Shown here: positions 14,680 through 19,924 of the stretch, piece after piece
How positions within the stretch are numbered: position 1 is the stretch's first letter
Layout of the letters: the number at the start of each line of letters is the position of its first letter
Origin: JAGTVG01 sp964389805
Lineage (GTDB): Bacteria; Bacteroidota; Bacteroidia; Cytophagales; Cyclobacteriaceae
Length of the DNA: 19,924 nt
Reading direction: 5' to 3'
Assembly: GCA_964389805.1 (NCBI GenBank)
Contig: CAYMFU010000287.1
Coordinates: 1 to 19,924 of the forward strand
Translations under genes and position numbers: made by a program
Notes under the pieces: generated by a model
Told to the model about the DNA's origin: nothing
Seen by the model: the letters and a program-made list of their open reading frames with translations, nothing else
Database searches by the model: none

Positions 14680-17064
14680 TTAGATAAGAGTGTTCTCATA
14701 TTTTGTAATTCTCCATGACCGAGTTGATCCTTTTCTAAAAAACCTGCAATATGATCCGGCGTACCGTTCTAAAGCCCATATAGGGAAAACATTTCGATAG
14801 GCACTATAAGTGATCATACAGGTCTTGTTAAAAACACCTGAAATCCCTTCCTGGGTCCATTCACCATTATTCAGTTGGCGGTCAATAAGGAAAGATATTC
14901 CACGCTTAATAACTTCCTTATCCGGATAATGGGCTGTCATTAAAGCAAGTAATGCCCAGCTTGACTGAACTACCTGTGTATGTTCATGTTCTATATACTC
15001 ACCCTCAACACAGGAACGATATGATTCCCCCCATCCTCCATCATCGCGTTGCTTAGAGACCAGGAAATCGCATGCTTTATTTATGTTAAGAATATCATCC
15101 ACATAATCCCGGGCCTTTATCATAGCTTCAATCCCAAACCAGGTGCCGTATGTATAACATATGCCCCAGGCGCCCGCCCAGCTTCCATCTTCATTCTGTT
15201 GTTTTTTTAGGAATTGCAGACCGTTTATAATAGAGTCTCTAATTTCACTGGATCTGTAATCCGGATAATCGTTCTGGAATTCAACCAAAGCTGTTATACA
15301 TGCTGAACTGCACTCCACCCAGCTGTAATCGACCATGATTTCACCAAAAATATCCGAGGGATTTAAGTACTCCAGCCATGATCCCGCCCTTTTATTTTCA
15401 TATGTTGCCCAGCCTCCATCTTTGTTTTGAAACGAAAGTATCAAATCTACTGCCTGTTGCAGTCTAATATCTGTAATTTGTCCTTGTTTATCCCTTCCAC
15501 GGATTCCTGCCCGGTGTAATTTCAGTACTGACTTTAATCCTTCCGCTGTACAGTCTGATATCGGCCATCCATGATCCCTTGTAGAGAATGGCCATCCACC
15601 TACCGAACGGTGTCTGAAGAATTTTTCCCTATCATGAACCTCATCCCTGATCTGGGTTTTCTCAATGAAATCATAAGCTTTGGATAATACTTCTGAGGAT
15701 GTGCTGGAGTCATGGTTTTCAAGCATTGCCTGAACCGTGAAGGCAGTATCCCATAGTTGTGATCCATTATACCCATTCATTTTCATCCCATCCTCTGCCA
15801 CCCACAGATAATCATCCCATCTGCTTACATGCTTCTGGAAGGCTTCAGAGTCGGCTCCATATGCATGCCAGATACATATTGAGTTTATGATCTGATTTAC
15901 GGGACCGATATCAATGTAATTGGTATGCTTATCTTCTGCTTCTATATACTCCATTATAAATGAAAGTGCTTTTTTTCGCCATCGTTTTACCGGTACTTTT
16001 TCATAGAAGCTTATGATGTTAAATAGTGTTCTCAATCCATACTTTATAGGCCTGTACAGATCTTTTTCAGATACTTTGTTCCGGTATTTTCTCCAGTGTA
16101 TCTGTTTATATTCTTCGATGTAAAGTTCTTGCCTTAATTCCATAATGAGTGGATCAGTACTAGCCTGGATCCTGTTCCCGTAACAATAGGACATGGGCAG
16201 ATAAACCATTCGCGCATGGCACCAGTAACTGCCTGGATGAAATGGCACCCAGCGAGGGATCAACCATAATTCAGGCAACAGACTATTGCAGCCTTCCCAA
16301 TCGAAAACTCCCAATAATGCCATAAAAAACTTGCCCCATGATGGGATGTTAGTCAGGCCCCCATTCTGAATAATCCAATAACGGGCTCTCTGCAATTCTT
16401 TATAATCTTCATCCAGTCCTAAAATACGCAAGGCACAATATTGCATGGCTGTTCCGAACATGGTGGATTCATTTTCGATATGAAGTCCCCAACCGCCATC
16501 AGCATTCTGGTGATTTAGCATATACTGTTTCATGAGTGTCTTTTTCTCATCTGAAAATGGAGCAGATGTGATATATGATGCAATCACTAAGGCAGGAAGC
16601 AAAAACAAAGGACCTCCATAATCTCCAGGCCAGTGGCCGTCATCCTGTTGAAGTTTATTTAAATGTTCTGTACCAGCAAAGGCCGATCTGGCTGCCCGCA
16701 TGGAAAGAGAATCCGGATATCGTAACGGATTATCGAGGTGAGAAGGGATTTTTCTGGGCCCATTCAATGGATTATCGAGATGAGAAGAAAATTTCCTGGA
16801 TCCATTCATAGAAAATACAGAATCTGCATATACCCTGTCAGAAGAATTCGGTTTATTAAAAGAATCTATCCGAAAATCAGAAGCCATGGATTCAAGAAAA
16901 GCAGAATAATCCGGAGAAGACTTATCCAGTTGAGCAACCTCTTCGGGTGCATTGAAAATCCAACGTTGCCTGCCTGCTTCTGAGATTAAAGTCCAGAATC
17001 GCCATGTTTGATTGGGAGTTTGCTTTAAAGCATTAAGTTTCTGTTGTTTTTGCAATGCATACAT
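14680..17064 (-). CDS. osc: Oxidosqualene cyclase, cycloartenol synthase type
   Basis: A 794-residue triterpene cyclase that folds 2,3-oxidosqualene into a sterol skeleton, acting as a monotopic membrane protein. The catalytic acid motif is DCTAE with D504, the oxidosqualene cyclase form; squalene-hopene cyclases have DxDD instead. WCHARMVYLPMS (281-292) matches the eukaryotic WCHCR region, with Ala replacing the second Cys. QW repeats are seen near 142, 189, 549, 625, 675 and 734, and GVFNKTCMITYSAYRN (743-758) closes the fold. Y432 (GYNGSQLWD), H498 and I502 (HGWPISDC) correspond to Arabidopsis CAS1 Y410, H477 and I481, the residues that direct cycloartenol rather than lanosterol formation. 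Residues about 75-118 are an insertion relative to animal and plant enzymes and include a tandem 14-residue repeat. The gene leads an operon with the prenyl synthase and idi. Confidence 0.96.
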   Translation of the reverse strand: MYALQKQQKLNALKQTPNQTWRFWTLISEAGRQRWIFNAPEEVAQLDKSSPDYSAFLESMASDFRIDSFNKPNSSDRVYADSVFSMNGSRKFSSHLDNPLNGPRKIPSHLDNPLRYPDSLSMRAARSAFAGTEHLNKLQQDDGHWPGDYGGPLFLLPALVIASYITSAPFSDEKKTLMKQYMLNHQNADGGWGLHIENESTMFGTAMQYCALRILGLDEDYKELQRARYWIIQNGGLTNIPSWGKFFMALLGVFDWEGCNSLLPELWLIPRWVPFHPGSYWCHARMVYLPMSYCYGNRIQASTDPLIMELRQELYIEEYKQIHWRKYRNKVSEKDLYRPIKYGLRTLFNIISFYEKVPVKRWRKKALSFIMEYIEAEDKHTNYIDIGPVNQIINSICIWHAYGADSEAFQKHVSRWDDYLWVAEDGMKMNGYNGSQLWDTAFTVQAMLENHDSSTSSEVLSKAYDFIEKTQIRDEVHDREKFFRHRSVGGWPFSTRDHGWPISDCTAEGLKSVLKLHRAGIRGRDKQGQITDIRLQQAVDLILSFQNKDGGWATYENKRAGSWLEYLNPSDIFGEIMVDYSWVECSSACITALVEFQNDYPDYRSSEIRDSIINGLQFLKKQQNEDGSWAGAWGICYTYGTWFGIEAMIKARDYVDDILNINKACDFLVSKQRDDGGWGESYRSCVEGEYIEHEHTQVVQSSWALLALMTAHYPDKEVIKRGISFLIDRQLNNGEWTQEGISGVFNKTCMITYSAYRNVFPIWALERYAGSYCRFFRKGSTRSWRITKYENTLI
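16722..16808. repeat. 42-base tandem duplication inside the cyclase gene
   Basis: Two adjacent, imperfect copies of a unit beginning GGATTATCGAG encode NGSRKFSSHLDNPL (residues 87-100) and NGPRKIPSHLDNPL (101-114) on the minus strand. The copies are in frame and differ by a few substitutions, so the duplication is not brand new. It lies in a region that animal and plant homologues lack, before the DGHWPGDYGGPLF motif. Confidence 0.85.
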
Positions 17065-17078
17065 CCTTTAAATGTATG
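17058..17078 (-). promoter_or_regulatory. Potential hairpin over the cyclase ribosome binding site and start codon
   Basis: On the minus strand CATACAT and ATGTATG form a perfect 7-base inverted repeat with the loop TTAAAGG. The second arm begins with the start codon, and the loop holds the only Shine-Dalgarno-like sequence, AAAGG. A folded form could limit translation. The stem is AT-rich, so it would be only moderately stable. Confidence 0.4.
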
Positions 17079-17146
17079 ACTATAAAAAATATAATTAGTA
17101 CAAGAAAAATAAATTCCAATCCAACAATTGATTTGGTCGTGCGAAT

Positions 17147-17154
17147 TAAATTTG
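17147..17154 (+). promoter_or_regulatory. Possible -7 element of the AraC-family gene
   Basis: TAAATTTG is an exact match to TAnnTTTG, with a TTG at 17128-17130 sixteen bases upstream, somewhat close for a -33 box. It lies 105 bases before the regulator start, in the 195-base divergent region shared with the cyclase gene. Confidence 0.3.
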
Positions 17155-17259
17155 GACGCTTTAATTTATTTAATTACTTTGGCGATTCTTCTCAATTATC
17201 TATATTTCATTTTCGGATAATCAAATCAGCAAAATTCGAACATGTTGTAAAACTACATA

Positions 17260-18399
17260 ATGAAAGAATCGATTGTATATATCGGCATTGCGCAATCACT
17301 TTTTGCCGCATTGGTACTTGGCACTCGAAAGAAAGTGACTGTTTCTGATATGATATTAATTGGTTGCTTACTGGCTATCACTTTGAGATTCCTAACTAAG
17401 ATTCTGATCAGTTATTCTCCTGATTATCCAATTACGGATATTTCAGCTGGAATCATACCCTTAACATTTGGTCCTTTCCTCTTTCTATATACAAAATATC
17501 TCACTAAGGGAGATCCCCCTTTTGATCGTCGTGACTGGTTGCATTTTATTCCATTTGCCATTTTTCTTATCGTATGCTTTGTTTTTTTTGGAGGCCAGAT
17601 CTCTTTTTATGAAGTAAATTTCTTTACTAACGATCGATTTCTCTGGATTCGAGTCATTTTCGGACTGATATTTATCACCAGTGTACTGGTATATATGATT
17701 TTTACGTACATTCATCTATCTGATTACAGGAAAAGCATATCTCTTCAGATAAGCCATCCTGATATCGATAAGAATTTATTCTGGTTAAATTTTGTCTCGT
17801 TTCTATTCAGTGCATTAATTGTCACTTATATTGTATTCGGAGGAATCAATGCACTTACATTCACCGCAAAATTTGATCTTGATCTAATCTCTAATATTGG
17901 ATTGATCATACTGGTATATGCTGTCAGTTATTTTGGAATAAGGCAACCGTCTATATTAGAAAACGTATACGTTAGAAATCCGGAAAATATTACCCAAAGG
18001 GAAAATGGCACACACATCAAACCAAAACAATCCAAAATTGAATCTGAAAAACTTTCAAATAGTCTAAAATCATATATGGAGAATGAGAAACCATATCTCC
18101 AAGCAGAACTTTCTCTTGGAGACCTCGCTTCGACGCTTGATATTTCAAAATCCGAATTGACATATCTTTTGAATAATTATATGGGTATGAATTTCTTTTC
18201 ATTCGTAAATCAATACCGCCTTAAGACTGTGCTCCAAAAACTTGAAGATCCCAAATTCGATCATTTGACCATACTTTCCATCGCCTTTGACTGTGGTTTT
18301 AACTCCAAATCGACCTTTAACGGATTATTTAAACAACATACCGGGGTAACTCCTACCGTTTACAAGCAAAATCAATCTTTACAGAGTCCGGATAAATAA
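17260..18399 (+). CDS. Membrane-anchored AraC-family transcriptional regulator
   Basis: A 379-residue protein with an N-terminal membrane domain of about seven hydrophobic segments (near 5-21, 29-51, 62-80, 94-111, 127-148, 172-194 and 210-230), a charged linker (about 235-270) and a C-terminal AraC-type double helix-turn-helix (about 275-375). Typical AraC features are LSLGDLASTLDISKSELTYLLN, NFFSFVNQYRL, and ILSIAFDCGFNSKSTFNGLFKQHTGVTPTVYK. This architecture is common in Bacteroidota, where the membrane part is presumed to sense a signal and the DNA-binding part acts from the membrane. The gene lies between the two arms of the sterol cluster: divergent from the cyclase operon and 93 bases upstream of squalene synthase on the same strand. 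That makes it the leading candidate for a pathway regulator, perhaps sensing a membrane lipid; this is inference. Confidence 0.9.
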   Translation: MKESIVYIGIAQSLFAALVLGTRKKVTVSDMILIGCLLAITLRFLTKILISYSPDYPITDISAGIIPLTFGPFLFLYTKYLTKGDPPFDRRDWLHFIPFAIFLIVCFVFFGGQISFYEVNFFTNDRFLWIRVIFGLIFITSVLVYMIFTYIHLSDYRKSISLQISHPDIDKNLFWLNFVSFLFSALIVTYIVFGGINALTFTAKFDLDLISNIGLIILVYAVSYFGIRQPSILENVYVRNPENITQRENGTHIKPKQSKIESEKLSNSLKSYMENEKPYLQAELSLGDLASTLDISKSELTYLLNNYMGMNFFSFVNQYRLKTVLQKLEDPKFDHLTILSIAFDCGFNSKSTFNGLFKQHTGVTPTVYKQNQSLQSPDK

Positions 18400-18405
18400 C
18401 CGGAC
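18386..18405 (+). other. GC-rich hairpin at the AraC-gene stop codon
   Basis: GTCCGG and CCGGAC form a perfect 6-base stem around an 8-base loop that contains the stop codon (18397-18399). No T run follows directly; a T-rich stretch begins about 14 bases later. It is not a canonical terminator, so read-through into squalene synthase is possible. Confidence 0.4.
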
Positions 18406-18492
18406 GTTCAGGAAATCATTTTTCTTTGATCGGACGATTACTGTATTGTAATTCCTTATTTTTCTTGATTACTTAACTCAAAACCTGACTCT

Positions 18493-19722
18493 ATGAACAA
18501 TCAACTGCTTGCTTTATTACAGCATCCTGAAGAATGGAAGTCTATTTACAAAGTCCGACAGAAATTTAAGGTCTACAAACCAGATCCCAGATCTCTAGAT
18601 GATCTATCATCAGAATTAACCGATATTGAATTTTGTTATGCTGCATTGAGCAAAGTATCCAGGTCATTTTCAGTAGTTATCCGACTGCTCCCAGGGGAAC
18701 TCCGTGATGCTGTATGCCTCTTTTACCTGGTGTTAAGGGGACTGGACAGTGTCGAGGATGATACAAGCATTAATAAAGAAGTCCGCATTAAATTACTTCA
18801 GAACTTCCATATGTTCATATTCGATCCCAATTGGAATCAATCAGGTATCGGCACGGATGCTGACTACAAAATGCTTCTTGAAAATTTCCAGAAAGTAAAC
18901 AGCAGTTTTCTTCGACTGGATAGTAAGTATCAGGATATTATTTGCAGGATCTGCAGAGAGATGGGGGAAGGAATGGTGTTGTACCTTGACCGGGAATTGG
19001 AAAATACCAGTGAGTATAATGAATACTGTTACTATGTAGCAGGTCTCGTCGGGGTAGGTTTGACGGAGTTATTTGCCCTGTCAGGTTTGGAAGATGAGCG
19101 TCTGCTAAATCGCCCGGACTTACAGGTTGCCATGGGTCAGTTCCTTCAAAAAACAAACATTATCAGGGATATCAAGGAAGATCTTGATGAAAGCCGAACA
19201 TTCTGGCCACGTCAGATATGGGGAAAATACATGGAGAATATAGATGATTATAAAAATTCCAATTCAGATGAATCAATATATGGGCTCAATCATATGGTCG
19301 CGGATGCTCTTGATCTCGCACCACAATGCCTTGAATACCTGCGAATGATCAATAATCCGGGGATCTTACAATTCTGTGCCATCCCTCAGGTCATGGCGAT
19401 CGCCACCCTGGCTGAGGTCTTCCACAATCCGGATGTTTTTAAAAGAAATGTAAAGATCCGTAAAGGTCTGGCAGCAGCCATATTTGAAAAAACTACAGAT
19501 TTCAGAACAGCACTCAATGTATACCATGATATAGCTGAATCTATGTTTGATAAAATATCATTATATGATCCCAATGTGGAATACCATGTCCGGAACTTGC
19601 AAAAAATCTTATCGGTCAAAGAATCATTTACCGTTTACAGGAATCCTAAAGAGCATGTCGGGATCCAAGGAAATGCCAGAAATATCGATATTAAACCTGT
19701 GTTAAATCTAAAAGCTCAGTGA
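18493..19722 (+). CDS. sqs: Eukaryote-type squalene synthase
   Basis: A 409-residue enzyme that condenses two FPP molecules to presqualene diphosphate and reduces it to squalene with NADPH. The two aspartate-rich motifs are DSVED (85-89) and DIKED (226-230). SRSFSVVIRLLPGELRDAVC (56-75), YCYYVAGLVGVGLTELF (178-194) and FLQKTNIIRD (217-226) are the conserved segments of animal, fungal and plant squalene synthases, as are CAIPQVMAIATLAEVF and KIRKG further on. The bacterial three-enzyme HpnCDE route is not represented here. The C-terminus ends in a polar tail without the membrane-anchoring helix usual in eukaryotic enzymes. It lies 10 bases before the squalene monooxygenase gene and is probably co-transcribed with it. 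Confidence 0.96.
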   Translation: MNNQLLALLQHPEEWKSIYKVRQKFKVYKPDPRSLDDLSSELTDIEFCYAALSKVSRSFSVVIRLLPGELRDAVCLFYLVLRGLDSVEDDTSINKEVRIKLLQNFHMFIFDPNWNQSGIGTDADYKMLLENFQKVNSSFLRLDSKYQDIICRICREMGEGMVLYLDRELENTSEYNEYCYYVAGLVGVGLTELFALSGLEDERLLNRPDLQVAMGQFLQKTNIIRDIKEDLDESRTFWPRQIWGKYMENIDDYKNSNSDESIYGLNHMVADALDLAPQCLEYLRMINNPGILQFCAIPQVMAIATLAEVFHNPDVFKRNVKIRKGLAAAIFEKTTDFRTALNVYHDIAESMFDKISLYDPNVEYHVRNLQKILSVKESFTVYRNPKEHVGIQGNARNIDIKPVLNLKAQ

Positions 19723-19732
19723 TCTAAAGCGC

Positions 19733-19924
19733 ATGTATGATATCAGTATAGTAGGAGCTGGAATTGCCGGTGCGTCACTAGCGGCTATTTTGGGTAAAAA
19801 AGGTTTCAATATTGCCCTGATTGACAGGAAATGGGATGAACCTGATGAGATCATAGGTGAGTTGCTTCAGCCAGGAGGAGTTAAGAAACTGGAAGAAATG
19901 GGACTTGAACAGGCTTTGCAAGGT
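19733..19924 (+). CDS. sqmo: Squalene monooxygenase (squalene epoxidase), 5' part
   Basis: The first 64 codons are present; the gene continues beyond the right edge. The product begins with an FAD-binding Rossmann motif, GAGIAGASLAA (residues 8-18; GxGxxG with the following acidic residue D31), and then has GELLQPGGV (43-51), a signature of squalene epoxidases (human SQLE has GEFLQPGG). The enzyme uses O2, FAD and reducing equivalents to make 2,3-oxidosqualene, the substrate of the cyclase encoded at 14680-17064. There is no N-terminal membrane helix before the FAD motif, unlike mammalian SQLE. It follows squalene synthase by 10 bases in an apparent operon. Confidence 0.93.
   Translation, partial: MYDISIVGAGIAGASLAAILGKKGFNIALIDRKWDEPDEIIGELLQPGGVKKLEEMGLEQALQG

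Noticed and set aside
16575..16983. Plus-strand open frames opposite the start of the cyclase gene
   Set aside because: They are antisense to a well-conserved gene and partly created by the tandem repeat; no recognisable domain or start signal.
14680..17064. Reading the cyclase as a squalene-hopene cyclase
   Set aside because: The catalytic motif is DCTAE, not DxDD, and the flanking sequence matches oxidosqualene cyclases along its length; squalene monooxygenase is encoded nearby.
18493..19722. Phytoene synthase (CrtB) or HpnC/HpnD assignment
   Set aside because: The length, the eukaryote-type blocks such as FLQKTNIIRD and CAIPQVMAIA, and the adjacent squalene monooxygenase fit squalene synthase better.

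Overview
The window comes from a low-GC bacterium that looks like a member of the Bacteroidota. The signs are lipoproteins with Cys-Gly-Gly mature ends, start regions that mostly lack strong Shine-Dalgarno sequences, TAnnTTTG-like -7 promoter elements, a membrane-anchored AraC-type regulator, and a clade II nos operon laid out as in that phylum. No RNA genes, insertion sequences or CRISPR arrays were seen.

Left part (1-2871): the start of a gene for a secreted, probably Tat-exported protein runs off the left edge. It is followed by a two-gene minus-strand unit encoding a Tat-type secreted calcineurin-like phosphatase and a secreted LamG + endonuclease/exonuclease/phosphatase fusion. A 414-base gene-poor stretch (2872-3285) leads to a plus-strand fasciclin-domain lipoprotein gene that ends in a clear terminator.

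Nitrous oxide respiration (3963-11065, minus strand): a CRP/FNR-family regulator is followed by cytochrome c lipoprotein, nosZ, a NosB-like membrane protein, nosL, nosD, nosF and nosY. A strong hairpin separates nosZ from the maturation genes. An 18-base palindrome, TTATGAT-N4-ATCATAA, lies upstream of the first nos gene. A nearly identical copy (17 of 18 bases) lies upstream of the fasciclin gene, and both sit at about the same distance from a -7-like element. This suggests that the two units share one regulator.

Middle (11142-12927): a secreted GH16 glycoside hydrolase and a two-domain SnoaL/NTF2-like lipoprotein, separated by a textbook terminator.

Right part (13118-19924): an isoprenoid-to-sterol cluster. 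On the minus strand an oxidosqualene cyclase, a polyprenyl diphosphate synthase and an IPP isomerase form a likely operon. On the plus strand a membrane-anchored AraC-family regulator is followed by a eukaryote-type squalene synthase and the start of a squalene monooxygenase cut by the window edge. Together they encode IPP/DMAPP isomerisation, prenyl chain elongation, squalene formation, epoxidation and cyclisation. The cyclase carries Tyr, His and Ile at the three positions that distinguish cycloartenol synthases from lanosterol synthases, so the predicted product is cycloartenol. This compact set of sterol genes in a Bacteroidota-like genome is the most striking part of the window.
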